Of a DNA stretch of 64,000 nt, positions 35,474-44,742 are shown piece by piece. The position numbers and the translations under genes are program-made. The first letter of the stretch is position 1; each line of letters opens with the position of its first letter. Under the pieces are notes generated by a model. The model did no database searches, had not been told where the DNA came from, and worked only from the letters and a program-made list of their open reading frames with translations. The DNA comes from JABDLO01 sp041749255 (lineage in GTDB: Bacteria > Bacteroidota > Bacteroidia > Chitinophagales > Saprospiraceae), in assembly GCA_041749255.1 (NCBI GenBank), contig JBGTBR010000010.1, positions 1 to 64,000 of the forward strand, written 5' to 3'.

Positions 35474-36250
35474 ATGAATTTTTTATATCACCTTTTCATT
35501 TTAATTGTTTTGACTGTAACGAATGAATCTCCATACTATGCACAAGGACAAAATAGGGTTAAAAGTTTAAGTGTGGCGTCGCAGGATTTACTGGTAGCGC
35601 TCAAAGAAAGAGATATGGAAAAAACCGAAAAGATAGTTACTTTGCTGGCCAACACCGATAGATCTGTCCTGTTGCAAGAGATTTCTGATGATGAACATAA
35701 AAAAGCTTTCTGGACCAATATATACAATGCCTTTGTCGTATACCGGCTATTGAAGAATCCTTCTGAATACGATGACAGGGGTAAATTTTTCAAAACTGAA
35801 TCCATTGAAATAGCAGACCAAATTTTAAGTCTGGATAATATTGAGCACGATATACTCAGGAGGAGAAAGCATAAATTAAGCAAAGGATACTTCAATAAGC
35901 TTTGTACATCAAAAGAGATAAAAGAACTCATGGTTGATCGCATTGACTACCGCATACATTTTGCATTGAACTGTGGCGCGTATTCCTGTCCTCCCATCCG
36001 CATTTACACTCCGGAAAATATAGAAAAAGAGTTTGCATCGGCCTCTAAGGATTATCTGACAGCTGAAGTGGAATATTTTCCTGAAAAGAATATGGTCAGA
36101 GTACCTGTTCTCATGGACTGGTTCATGGGGGATTTTGATGGTGTAAGTGGCACGAGAAAAATATTACATGATCTTGACTTAATTGAACCCGGATCGAAAC
36201 CAAAAGTGAGATACAAATCGTACAACTGGGACTTGAAAGTAGGCATTTGA
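35474..36250 (+). CDS. DUF547 domain protein, secreted
   Basis: From ATG at 35474 a 258-residue protein with an N-terminal signal (about 1-20, ending YYAQ). The DUF547 core is unmistakable: AFWTNIYNAFVVYRLL, HFALNCGAYSCPPIRIY with its paired cysteines, and VLMDWFMGDFDG. The function of DUF547 is not established; the domain is often found beside arsenosugar-type genes, as here, where the next gene is 51 bases downstream on the same strand. Upstream in-frame TTG at 35462 adds four residues without support. Confidence 0.88.
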   Translation: MNFLYHLFILIVLTVTNESPYYAQGQNRVKSLSVASQDLLVALKERDMEKTEKIVTLLANTDRSVLLQEISDDEHKKAFWTNIYNAFVVYRLLKNPSEYDDRGKFFKTESIEIADQILSLDNIEHDILRRRKHKLSKGYFNKLCTSKEIKELMVDRIDYRIHFALNCGAYSCPPIRIYTPENIEKEFASASKDYLTAEVEYFPEKNMVRVPVLMDWFMGDFDGVSGTRKILHDLDLIEPGSKPKVRYKSYNWDLKVGI

Positions 36251-36301
36251 ATTGTATGATACTTATTAATTAATCTAGTAGTCATTTTAATAACAACAAA
36301 T

Positions 36302-36634
36302 ATGAAAACATATTACAATCCTGAGGATCTTAAAAAATTCGGAAATATTGGCGAATTTCAAAAAGAGTTAGCTGATAAATTTTTTGCGTACTACAATGAA
36401 GTCTTTGCAGAGGGTGCATTGACAAGCAGGGAAAAATCGTTGATTGCACTTGCGGTTTCGCATGCTATACAATGTCCTTATTGTATCGACGCTTATTCGA
36501 ACGATGCTTTAGAAAAAGGATGTGATGAAGAACAAATGATGGAGGCTGTGCATGTAGCAGCAGCAATTCGGGGAGGGGCTTCCCTTGTACACGGTGTGCA
36601 AATGATGAATAAAGTAAAAGAAATCACAATGTGA
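36302..36634 (+). CDS. Carboxymuconolactone decarboxylase/AhpD-fold protein (arsenosugar-cluster type)
   Basis: 110-residue all-helical CMD protein with the redox motif CPYC (in AIQCPYCIDAY, about residues 59-62) preceded by the proton-relay region EKSLIALAVSHA and followed by AVHVAAAIRGGASLVHG. Members with the extended GASLVHGVQMM end are the arsenosugar-biosynthesis-associated peroxidase-like group, and the following two genes agree with that. It probably acts in peroxide or thiol redox chemistry. The arsenosugar assignment is by family and context; the ATG is at 36302. Confidence 0.8.
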   Translation: MKTYYNPEDLKKFGNIGEFQKELADKFFAYYNEVFAEGALTSREKSLIALAVSHAIQCPYCIDAYSNDALEKGCDEEQMMEAVHVAAAIRGGASLVHGVQMMNKVKEITM

Positions 36635-36654
36635 TCCCTCGGGGACCAGAGAAT

Positions 36655-37272
36655 ATGATAAAGAGTAAAGCACTAATCATTTTTCAGAAAAACTATATTG
36701 CGGGAAAGGTTAAAACCCGTCTTGCTAAAGACATAGGTGATGATAAAGCCCTTGCTATTTTTAAAGACCTGGTAAAAGCTACCTGGTCACAGATTCCACA
36801 TGATCTCCTGGATATACATGTGTTCTATAGTGATTTTGTAGATCAAAACAAAATGTCAAAAGATTATGCCTACATAAAATCACACGTCCAAAAAGGAGTT
36901 GAGCTTGGCGAAAGAATGATTCATGCTTTCAGAAAGATTTTGGAGAAAAAAAAATATTCAGAAGCATTAATCATCGGTACAGACTGCCCGTTTATTAGAA
37001 CAGATATTTATGCAAGGGCGTTGGGTTTGTTAGCTAAAAACGACTACGTTCTGGGTCCGGCAAAAGATGGTGGTTATTACCTCCTTGGAAGTAAAATCGT
37101 TCCCACGACCATCATGGGAAATATCAATTGGAGTTCTCCATCCGTATTAGATGAAACCGTACATGCTATTCAAGGAGAAAATAAAACGTTTGCTTTACTT
37201 GAGATACTGCCCGATATAGATACCGTGGAGGATGTAAGAAATTATTGGCCGCCTGCGAATTATTCAAGATAG
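36655..37272 (+). CDS. DUF2064/TIGR04282-like glycosyltransferase (arsenosugar locus)
   Basis: 205 residues from ATG at 36655 (the frame starts with GTG 36631, overlapping the CMD stop, but that extension is unlike the family). The sequence shows ALIIFQKNYIAGKVKTRLA, a GT-A-like nucleotide-binding start, then IIGTDCPFI, LGPAKDGGYYLLG and ILPDIDTVEDV, the conserved order of TIGR04282 proteins. They are thought to transfer a sugar or nucleotide in arsenosugar synthesis. Adjacent genes are the CMD-like protein (21 bases apart) and the TIGR04283-type transferase. Confidence 0.85.
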   Translation: MIKSKALIIFQKNYIAGKVKTRLAKDIGDDKALAIFKDLVKATWSQIPHDLLDIHVFYSDFVDQNKMSKDYAYIKSHVQKGVELGERMIHAFRKILEKKKYSEALIIGTDCPFIRTDIYARALGLLAKNDYVLGPAKDGGYYLLGSKIVPTTIMGNINWSSPSVLDETVHAIQGENKTFALLEILPDIDTVEDVRNYWPPANYSR

Positions 37273-37329
37273 AACCGTTACAATATTAACACAGGCCGAT
37301 ACAGCCCTCATAAAATTTTAAAGTTGAAA

Positions 37330-37359
37330 TTTTTCTCTTCACTCTGAAATAGAGAAAAA
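37330..37359 (+). other. Hairpin in the leader before the TIGR04283-type gene
   Basis: TTTTTCTCT (37330-37338) pairs with AGAGAAAAA (37351-37359) over a 12-base loop. The hairpin ends 11 bases before the ATG at 37371. It could limit translation or read-through; it is weak and A/T rich, so it may be chance. Confidence 0.3.
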
Positions 37360-37370
37360 ATGGTACAAAC

Positions 37371-38075
37371 ATGAAACACATATCCGTCATCATTCCGGTA
37401 TATTGCGAAGAATTTCATTTAAGAAGACTTTTGCCCTATCTAAGAAAATATTTGAAATCGGAGGATGAAATTATTGTTGTAGATGCCCAAAGCAATGATG
37501 ACTCAAAAAAGATAGTTACTTCTTTAGGAGAGATTTTTGTATCCAACGAAGAAAAATGTAGGGCAGCACAAATGAATTTGGGAACCAGCCATTCAAGTGG
37601 ACAGATTTTATATTTTTTACATGCTGATGCCATACCTCCAACCACATTCAGAAATGACATCATCGCTGCCATAGGAGAAGGTTATTCTTTAGGATCCTAT
37701 CCATTTAGATTTGACATTGACAAATGGTATTTACGTATCAATGAATTTTGCACAAGGTTTAATTATCTATTTTTCAGAGGGGGCGACCAAAGTATCTTTA
37801 TAACAAAAGATCTTTTTGAAACTTTAGGGGGTTACGATCCTTATTACTGTGTCATGGAAGATTTTGAATTCTTGAAACGAGCCAGGAAAGTATCAAAATT
37901 TAAGATAATGAAAGGACCTATAATAGTTTCAGCACGTAAATACATACTCAACTCCTACTTTAAAGTAAATCTGGCTAACTTTAAAGCTGTATGGATGTTT
38001 AAGCGAGGTGTCCACCCTGGTATTATCAGAAAATCGTATGCTCAAATACTGGCTCAGGATCATGAGCGGTATTGA
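37371..38075 (+). CDS. TIGR04283-like family 2 glycosyltransferase (arsenosugar locus)
   Basis: 234-residue GT-A family 2 transferase. It begins SVIIPVYCEEFHLRRLL, has VVDAQSNDDSKKI and an FLHADAIPP segment (DxD-like metal site), and then GGDQSIFITKDLFETLGGYD with a CVMEDFEFLKRARK block, which is the usual place of the catalytic ED. The sequence order matches TIGR04283 proteins of arsenosugar clusters. No arsM (arsenite methyltransferase) or arsS (radical SAM) is in the window, so whether the locus is functional here is open. It converges on a VOC gene at a gap of 3 bases. Confidence 0.85.
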   Translation: MKHISVIIPVYCEEFHLRRLLPYLRKYLKSEDEIIVVDAQSNDDSKKIVTSLGEIFVSNEEKCRAAQMNLGTSHSSGQILYFLHADAIPPTTFRNDIIAAIGEGYSLGSYPFRFDIDKWYLRINEFCTRFNYLFFRGGDQSIFITKDLFETLGGYDPYYCVMEDFEFLKRARKVSKFKIMKGPIIVSARKYILNSYFKVNLANFKAVWMFKRGVHPGIIRKSYAQILAQDHERY

Positions 38076-38078
38076 TCG

Positions 38079-38474
38079 TCACTTCATAGAGGGTTCTATT
38101 AAATCCCATAGATTTCCATACAGATCAGAAAAAACGACTACCGTTCCCCAGTCTTCATACGTAGGCTCCCTAATGATGGTTATTCCTTTATCAAGTAGAT
38201 TTTGATAGTCTCTTTTAATATCGTCTGTATGCATAAAAAGGAAGACTCTTCCTCCTGTTTGATTTCCAACCCTGCTTTTTTGTTTATGATTAGCTGCTTT
38301 AGCCAGCAATAGAGCGCACCCCAAAGAGCCGGAGGGTTTAACCAGCACCCATCGTTTTGTATCGCTCATTACCGTATCTTCAACAAGTGAGAAATGAAGT
38401 TTTTTTGTATAGAAATCAATGGCAGCATCATAGTCTTCTACAACTATAGTTACATAAACAAGATTTTGTTGCAT
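38079..38474 (-). CDS. VOC-family (glyoxalase-like) protein
   Basis: 131 residues from ATG at 38474 (MQQNLVYVTIVVEDYD). One VOC module pair with VEDYDAAIDFYTKKLHFSL and VVFSDLYGNLWDLIEP at the end is typical of small bleomycin-resistance or glyoxalase-like proteins. No second domain. The nine-residue extension upstream is not family-like. Convergent with the arsenosugar-type gene; substrate unknown. Confidence 0.82.
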   Translation of the reverse strand: MQQNLVYVTIVVEDYDAAIDFYTKKLHFSLVEDTVMSDTKRWVLVKPSGSLGCALLLAKAANHKQKSRVGNQTGGRVFLFMHTDDIKRDYQNLLDKGITIIREPTYEDWGTVVVFSDLYGNLWDLIEPSMK

Positions 38475-38674
38475 GATAAAGTTTTTAGATAAATAGGACA
38501 ACTGCTGATGAATATAAAATTCTTTGCCACGAAAAGAGCCATCTCACGCATGTATACCTTTACATAATAGATACAATATCGTTTAATTTTGGTTTATTTT
38601 ATACCAGTGTTTCAATAATTAATAGTCAATGTATGTTTATACTTGGATTTATAATATTAAATCATAAACTTTGC

Positions 38675-38682
38675 TATTTTTG
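38675..38682 (+). promoter_or_regulatory. TATTTTTG -7 box of the TPR/ribH pair
   Basis: Perfect TAnnTTTG, leaving a leader of about 16-21 bases before the ATG at 38704. No convincing TTG at the -33 position. Confidence 0.55.
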
Positions 38683-38703
38683 CGCAAATTTTGAATAAGC
38701 ATT

Positions 38704-39384
38704 ATGACAAGAAGAAGAAAAGGTAAATCCACAGATGAAACCCTGGTAGATATAGTTGAAGTAAAACAGTCTTCACAGGAGTATTTTGAAAAAAACCAAA
38801 CATTGGTTTTAGGTGTAATAGCAGCTATAATCATCCTTGTAGGTGGTCTGCTATTTTATAACATTATGATTAAGGGTCCTAAAGAAAGTAACGCCAGAAC
38901 AGCGATGTTTAGAGCCGAGGAGCAATTTGCGAGAGATTCGTTTGCATTGGCACTTGAGAATCCGGGAGGAGGATTTGATGGTTTTCTTGACATTATCGAT
39001 AACTATGGAGGAACCAAGACATCTAATCTGGCAAACTACTATGCTGGGATCAGCTACCTAAACCTGGGTAGATATGATGCAGCTATAGAGTATTTAGAAG
39101 ATTTTAAACCTTCAGGAAAAATTACACCCATTATGAAAAATGGAGCATTGGGAGATGCCTATTCCGAATTGGGTGATTTTGATAAGGCTCTATCTCTTTA
39201 CAAGAAAGCAACGTCGACAAAAAATGACTTTCTTACGCCATACTATTTAAAGAAAATAGGACTTCTTTCAGAAAAATTAGGTGATAATAACGCAGCATTA
39301 AAGGCTTACATTGAGATTAAGGAAAATTACTTTGACAGTAATGAAGCCAGCGATATTGACAAATTTATCGCACGCGTCAGCTAA
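38704..39384 (+). CDS. Tetratricopeptide repeat membrane protein (YfgM-like)
   Basis: 226 residues: a basic N-terminus (MTRRRKGKS), a transmembrane segment (about 36-56, LGVIAAIIILVGGLLFYNI) and TPR repeats from about 100 (YAGISYLNLGRYDAAIEYLED, DAYSELGDFDKALSLYKKA). This is the usual YfgM-like Bacteroidota gene that precedes ribH, a conserved neighbour pair. It probably scaffolds envelope protein folding. Confidence 0.85.
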   Translation: MTRRRKGKSTDETLVDIVEVKQSSQEYFEKNQTLVLGVIAAIIILVGGLLFYNIMIKGPKESNARTAMFRAEEQFARDSFALALENPGGGFDGFLDIIDNYGGTKTSNLANYYAGISYLNLGRYDAAIEYLEDFKPSGKITPIMKNGALGDAYSELGDFDKALSLYKKATSTKNDFLTPYYLKKIGLLSEKLGDNNAALKAYIEIKENYFDSNEASDIDKFIARVS

Positions 39385-39550
39385 AAATGGTCATTTTTCT
39401 GAATCCAGATGTTCTGCCGGAGATGAACAATACTACATATGGCCTTTTACAATGTTGTTTAAGAATATAGCATGTATTAAGGCTGAGATTACTCTCAAAA
39501 GGTAAGTAAAGGCTTTCCCATTTTTTATCATCTACCAAAATGTTTCATAA

Positions 39551-40072
39551 ATGTCCAGTGCTGATAAAAATCTTTCAAACTATACAATAGATAAGATACC
39601 TGGTATTGCTACTAAGGTATGTGGTGTCGTAACTTCAGAATGGAACGAACTTATTACTTCCAAATTGGAAAAAGGCTGTATTGAAACGCTCATTAAACAC
39701 GGGATATTGAAAAAGAACATCCACATTTTGAAGGTGCCTGGGTCTTTTGAGCTTCCGCTCGGTGCTCGGATGCTAGCTACTAAAGAAAGACTGGATGCCG
39801 TCATTTGTCTGGGATGTGTAATAAAGGGAGAAACAAGCCATGATGTTTACATCAATCAGGCTGTAGCCCATGGCATCATGCAATTGGGTCTTACAAGTGG
39901 GAGACCTGTCGTCTTTGGAGTACTGACTCCCGATAATATGGAACAAGCAAAAGACAGGGCCGGAGGTAAACATGGAAACAAAGGCATAGAAGCTGCCATA
40001 ACGGCATTGAAAATGATTGCTTTAGCAGATAAATTAAAAACGTCCCAGTCGAATATTGGATTTGGAAAATAG
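39551..40072 (+). CDS. ribH: 6,7-dimethyl-8-ribityllumazine synthase
   Basis: Riboflavin synthesis: condenses a butanone phosphate with the pyrimidine precursor. 173 residues, with VPGSFELPLGARML and VICLGCVIKGETSHDVYI (containing the conserved His), and GVLTPDNMEQAKDRAGG near the C-terminus. These are all LumSynth hallmarks. No FMN riboswitch was seen in the 166-base gap after the TPR gene. No other rib genes are in the window. Confidence 0.96.
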   Translation: MSSADKNLSNYTIDKIPGIATKVCGVVTSEWNELITSKLEKGCIETLIKHGILKKNIHILKVPGSFELPLGARMLATKERLDAVICLGCVIKGETSHDVYINQAVAHGIMQLGLTSGRPVVFGVLTPDNMEQAKDRAGGKHGNKGIEAAITALKMIALADKLKTSQSNIGFGK

Positions 40073-40154
40073 TGAATATACTACGGTAGTCCTCTCTCAG
40101 GTTCATATTATCCTATAAAAAAATTCTATATTTACCCTCATAAAATCAGACGTT

Positions 40155-41009
40155 ATGAAGGTGTATTCAGTGGAGGCAGAAAATTTCAAATTGGATGGTG
40201 GCGCCATGTTTGGTGTCGTTCCTAAAAGCATTTGGCAAAAATTAAATCCTGCTGATGATGATAATCTTTGTACATGGTCTATGCGTTGTCTTTTGATAGA
40301 AGAAGGAGATAAAAAGATATTGATTGACACAGGTATTGGAAATAAACAAGGAGACAAGTTCAGGTCCCATTTTCATCCTCATGGAGATGATCTGGCCACG
40401 TCACTGAGACTCCAGGGTTGGAATCCTGAAGACATAACCGATGTGATTATTACACACTTTCACTTTGATCATGTAGGGGGTGCATTATCTCATGACCTTA
40501 AAGGAAATATTATTCCCACATTCCCCAATGCAATGTACTGGACCAATGACCGACATTACAAATGGGCATACGATCCCAACCCACGTGAAAGGGACAGTTT
40601 TCTTAAGGAAAATTTTATCCCGCTTAAAGAACAAGGCATATTACAGTATATCGATGTTGTGCAAGGAGTCTCCTTTACGGAAAACATATCCATCTACTTC
40701 TATCATGGTCACACAGAAGCTATGATGGTTCCCTTTGTCAATCTTCCCAATGGAAAAACCCTTGTGTATGCTACTGATCTCTTACCTTCAGCCCATCATG
40801 TAAAAATGCCCTACATCATGGCTTATGATATCAGGCCTATGACTACACTTCAGGAAAAAATGACATTTTACGAAATGGTAGCAAATGACGATCATTTTAT
40901 TTTCTTCGAACACGACAAAGATACAGAATGTGGAAAGGTGGTGAGAAATGAACAAGGCAGGTATACCATCACAGAGCATAATAATCTGTCTGCTTTTGTC
41001 AACTCATAA
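40155..41009 (+). CDS. Metallo-beta-lactamase-fold hydrolase
   Basis: 284 residues with the MBL zinc motif THFHFDH (about residues 104-110), further ligands in YFYHGHTEAM and YATDLLPSAHH, and FFEHDK at the end. The sequence is of the short-chain lactonase or phosphodiesterase group of MBL proteins (AHL-lactonase/AttM-like); the substrate is not known. ATG at 40155 is the first in frame. The downstream 465 bases hold no recognised gene. Confidence 0.88.
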   Translation: MKVYSVEAENFKLDGGAMFGVVPKSIWQKLNPADDDNLCTWSMRCLLIEEGDKKILIDTGIGNKQGDKFRSHFHPHGDDLATSLRLQGWNPEDITDVIITHFHFDHVGGALSHDLKGNIIPTFPNAMYWTNDRHYKWAYDPNPRERDSFLKENFIPLKEQGILQYIDVVQGVSFTENISIYFYHGHTEAMMVPFVNLPNGKTLVYATDLLPSAHHVKMPYIMAYDIRPMTTLQEKMTFYEMVANDDHFIFFEHDKDTECGKVVRNEQGRYTITEHNNLSAFVNS

Positions 41010-41474
41010 ACTCTAATGGTGTTTGTAAAAACACATTATTGAGGTCTGTAGGGGTAATTCGATTGAAAACCTTACGAAGATTAATCAACCGTTTTACAAA
41101 TCGACATTTTAAAAATAACATACTGCTAACAAATGGGTATGATTTACGCATGATTCGACGAGATTTGGAACACATCCTTACAGGACTCATATCAAAACAC
41201 CATTTGGGGAATGGGATGCTCCCATTCCTTGCGAGAATACACCTTCAGCGCTATTTCGTTGTTTCAAGGGTCGACCTTCCTGGAAATGGACATAGTCACC
41301 TTTTTTAATCTATATATTTTTTTTAAGGTCGGTAAGGCTGTTCTCTATTTGGAAAGATTGTTAATCAACCATTAAATTCAAGCGCTATTATAAACTAAAT
41401 ATTTCGTACCCACATCGGAATGAAAATAAAAAATTATTCAATATTTACTATATTGGAACAAATTTGCATAAATC
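41010..41474. other. Intergenic stretch with only unassignable ORFs
   Basis: A plus-strand ORF of 89 codons (41039-41308) and a minus-strand ORF of 63 codons (40999-41190) are present, with no recognisable family and no promoter or terminator. One minus-strand frame reads DYVHFQEGRPLKQ, but it is interrupted. A decayed gene remnant is possible but not shown. Confidence 0.35.
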
Positions 41475-41966
41475 ATGATAAAGAAATTACGAATCGAAAT
41501 AAAATGGGCTTTTATATTTATGGTAGTATATCTTGCCTGGATGGTTTTTGAAAGATATATGGGGTGGCATGGAGAAAAGATTGACAAGCACTCTACTTAC
41601 ACCTTACTTTTTATACCCATAGCATTTGTGATATATTTCCTGGCATTACACAATAAAAGAAGTTCTTTGGGAGGTATCATGTCGTGGAAAGAAGGATTTA
41701 AAAGTGGGATAATCATCGGTATTTTTATTGCTTTATTAAGTCCTTTGACTCAATTTATATTTCATGAAATTATATCCCCGAGTTATTTTGACAACATTAT
41801 CCAGCATGCCATCGAGACAGGCAACTCTACTGAACAGGAGGCCAGGAATTATTTTAACTTTCAAAATTATGTGCGAATGTCAGTCATCCAAGCTCCTATA
41901 GCAGGTGCTGTTACCAGTGCCATTGTCTCTTTGATACTGCGAAATACAAAACATGCTTCCGGTTAA
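41475..41966 (+). CDS. DUF4199 domain membrane protein
   Basis: 163 residues with four hydrophobic segments (about 12-30, 44-60, 77-95, 135-157) and the DUF4199 central block LGGIMSWKEGFKSGIIIGIFIALLS. This is a Bacteroidota-specific integral membrane family of unknown function. It ends 4 bases inside the dihydroorotase stop region, so the two genes converge and overlap slightly. ATG at 41475. Confidence 0.85.
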   Translation: MIKKLRIEIKWAFIFMVVYLAWMVFERYMGWHGEKIDKHSTYTLLFIPIAFVIYFLALHNKRSSLGGIMSWKEGFKSGIIIGIFIALLSPLTQFIFHEIISPSYFDNIIQHAIETGNSTEQEARNYFNFQNYVRMSVIQAPIAGAVTSAIVSLILRNTKHASG

Positions 41967-43294
41967 CGATTAAATAATAATCTTTTGCCTATACCCGGAC
42001 CGGAAAAAACTCCCTGATTATATGCCAGGTTCCCATTGATGAAAGTATGGGTTACTTTACCTTTGCACGTTTTACCTTCTAATGGACTCCATCCGCATTT
42101 ATAGAGGATATTACTTTTTTCTATTCTCCAAATTTGCTCGGGATCAACAATGACCAGGTCAGCATAGTAGCCCTCTTGTATAAAACCCCGATCTACTATT
42201 TTGAAGCAAATAGCCGGATTATGACACATTTTTTCAACCAATGTGGGCATTGAAATTTCTTTCTGGTGGTAATATTCCAACATAATATTCAGACTGTGCT
42301 GAATCAGTGGTAATCCTGAAGGAGCCTCTAAATAATGCAAGGCTTTCTCGCTTTCCGTATGTGGTGCATGGTCCGTGGCAATGATATCAATTTCACCTTT
42401 GAGTACTGCCTGAAATATAGCTTTCCTGTCCGATTCTGATTTTATAGCTGGATTGCATTTTATTTTATTACCTAATGATTCATAGTCTTTGAGTGAAAAA
42501 TACATATGGTGAACGCATGCCTCTGACGTAATCAGTTTTTCTTCCAAGGGAATATCAGTCCTGAATAGAGATACTTCCGCTGCTGTAGAAATATGCAGTA
42601 CATGAAGTCTGGTATTGTACTTTTTTGCCAACATTACAGCCTGCGAAGAAGAGGTAATACACGCATCTTCACTGCGTACAAGAGGATGAAATGAGACGCT
42701 CATTCCCTGGCCAAACTTTTGTTGGTAGTACTCCAAATTGTGCCTGATAATTTCTTCACTTTCGCAATGGGTAGCGATGAGCATAGGAGATTCTTTAAAT
42801 AATGCTTCCAGGGTCTTACGATCATCGACAAGCATATTGCCTGTACTTGAACCCATAAAGACCTTTATGCCACAAACCTGTGTCAGTGGTGTCTTTAAAA
42901 CTTCCTCAATATTGTCATTAGAAGCTCCCATATAAAAGGAATAATTGGTAAAGGAAGTACGGGAAGCACTCTGGTATTTCTCTTCAAGGAGCTCCTGGGT
43001 TATAGCAGGAGGTGAAGTATTGGGCATTTCCATAAATGATGTAACTCCACCTGCCAATGCCGCTTTTGACTCTGAAGCAATATCGGCTTTATAGGTGAGG
43101 CCGGGCTCTCTAAAATGCACCTGATCATCAATAATTCCAGGAATCACATAAGAACCTTTTACGTCGATTTCTTTACCTTCAACGTTGATGATACCTCCTA
43201 TTTTTTCTATTCTATTTCCTTTTATGAGTAAGTCCCCTTCTACAATTCTGTTCCGGTTGACTATTTTACCATTTCTAATGATCGTATTTGTCAT
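41963..43294 (-). CDS. pyrC: Dihydroorotase (Bacteroidota type)
   Basis: Cyclises carbamoyl aspartate to dihydroorotate in pyrimidine synthesis. 443 residues of the amidohydrolase superfamily. Ligand sites: GIIDDQVHFREPG at the first metal motif, where Q replaces the first His of the usual HxH; THCESEE and LHVLHIST for the other metal histidines; the lysine in GIKVFMGSSTGNM; and the catalytic ATDHAPHT. The DQVHFREPG form is shared by Bacteroidota dihydroorotases, so the substitution is a family feature rather than a defect. Allantoinase-like activity is a less likely alternative. Confidence 0.92.
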   Translation of the reverse strand: MTNTIIRNGKIVNRNRIVEGDLLIKGNRIEKIGGIINVEGKEIDVKGSYVIPGIIDDQVHFREPGLTYKADIASESKAALAGGVTSFMEMPNTSPPAITQELLEEKYQSASRTSFTNYSFYMGASNDNIEEVLKTPLTQVCGIKVFMGSSTGNMLVDDRKTLEALFKESPMLIATHCESEEIIRHNLEYYQQKFGQGMSVSFHPLVRSEDACITSSSQAVMLAKKYNTRLHVLHISTAAEVSLFRTDIPLEEKLITSEACVHHMYFSLKDYESLGNKIKCNPAIKSESDRKAIFQAVLKGEIDIIATDHAPHTESEKALHYLEAPSGLPLIQHSLNIMLEYYHQKEISMPTLVEKMCHNPAICFKIVDRGFIQEGYYADLVIVDPEQIWRIEKSNILYKCGWSPLEGKTCKGKVTHTFINGNLAYNQGVFSGPGIGKRLLFNR

Positions 43295-43578
43295 TCTATG
43301 TTAATTACTTTGATGGGCTTCGAATATAAATAGAATATTCGATACATTTGGGAAAAATATACATTGTATTTAAGTTAAGTGTATACTTTATGACCTTTTC
43401 AAACCCGACATTGGGAATAGGTTCTTATGGAAGGAGTGTTCTTGAGTTGGACTACTTTCTTTATAGGAAGAATATGATCTGAGACTTCAATTCTGCATTA
43501 CACTTGGCGTGACTACAGTTTAAAGTAATAGTGGTAAGAATAAGATATTCTATAGAGAAAAACTTGAAGAGAATATTG

Positions 43579-44742
43579 ATGAATAAAATTCAACAAATAT
43601 TAAATAAAAAAATAGGCATCCTGGGTGGTGGTCAGTTGGGTAAAATGCTTTGTATAGCAGGTGCCCCAATGGGAATAAACATTTTTGTTTTGGATCAAAA
43701 AAAGGATTTTCCTGCAGGGACTGTGACACCTTTTTTTACAGAGGGAAATTTCTTGAATTACGATGATGTGATGTCATTCGGTAAGAATCTGGATGTAATC
43801 ACAATCGAAATTGAAAATGTAAACACTGACGCATTAAAAGACCTCGAGTCATTGGGTAAAAAAGTATACCCTCAGCCTGGAGTTATCGAAATGATCAAAG
43901 ATAAAGGAAAGCAAAAGACTTTTTACCGAATTAATAGTTTACCTACTGCAGCATTCAGGTTGGTAGAGGATACCGACACCTTACCTCAACTTTTGGAAAA
44001 AGGAGATATAAAATATCCGTTTGTTCAAAAAGTCAGGATGGGCGGATATGATGGCAGAGGTGTTCAGATAATCACGTCACCTGAGGAACTCAGTTCTCTA
44101 TTCAGGGAGCCTTCAGTCATTGAGGAAATGGTGCATATAAAAAAAGAATTAGCCGTCATTGTTGCCAGGTCACCTTCCGGCACTATCAGATCTTTTCCTG
44201 CTGTGGAAATGGCATTTCACCCAACTGCTAATCTGGTAGAATACCTGTTTAGTCCTGCCGATATAAGCAATGAAGTGCAATCTCATTGTCAGAATATCGC
44301 AGAGGAAGCAGCCCGTAAAATGGGTATTTGCGGTTTGCTTGCAGTCGAGTTATTTCTAGATAAAAATGACAATATTCTCATAAATGAAGTGGCTCCAAGA
44401 CCCCACAATAGTGGTCATCACACCATAGAATCAAACATAACCAGCCAATACGAACAACATCTAAGGGCTATCATGGATTTGCCTTTGGGAAGCCCTGGAC
44501 AAAAACTGCCGGCTATCATGTACAATCTATTGGGAGAGGAAGGTTACGAAGGTCCGGCTGTTTATGAAGGTCTCGAAAAGTGCATGGAATTAGAGGGAGT
44601 ACACATACACATATATGGAAAAAAAATCACCAAACCTTTCCGAAAAATGGGACATGTGACCATAATTGATCCTTCTTTAGATGATGCAAGGCATAAAGCA
44701 AATATTGTAAGACATACCCTGAAAGTTATATCTCATGAGTAA
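43579..44742 (+). CDS. purK: N5-carboxyaminoimidazole ribonucleotide synthase
   Basis: ATP-grasp enzyme of purine synthesis that makes N5-CAIR from AIR. From ATG at 43579 the protein has 387 residues. It opens KIGILGGGQLGKMLCIAGAP, has the VQKVRMGGYDGRGVQII ATP-grasp block and ends with EVAPRPHNSGHHTIE and a hydrophobic lid. The frame begins at 43531, but the extra 16 residues are not family-like. It overlaps purE by 8 bases, forming a purK-purE unit. Confidence 0.96.
   Translation: MNKIQQILNKKIGILGGGQLGKMLCIAGAPMGINIFVLDQKKDFPAGTVTPFFTEGNFLNYDDVMSFGKNLDVITIEIENVNTDALKDLESLGKKVYPQPGVIEMIKDKGKQKTFYRINSLPTAAFRLVEDTDTLPQLLEKGDIKYPFVQKVRMGGYDGRGVQIITSPEELSSLFREPSVIEEMVHIKKELAVIVARSPSGTIRSFPAVEMAFHPTANLVEYLFSPADISNEVQSHCQNIAEEAARKMGICGLLAVELFLDKNDNILINEVAPRPHNSGHHTIESNITSQYEQHLRAIMDLPLGSPGQKLPAIMYNLLGEEGYEGPAVYEGLEKCMELEGVHIHIYGKKITKPFRKMGHVTIIDPSLDDARHKANIVRHTLKVISHE

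Noticed and set aside
39385..39550. FMN riboswitch before ribH
   Set aside because: None of the conserved RFN sequence blocks are present in the gap.
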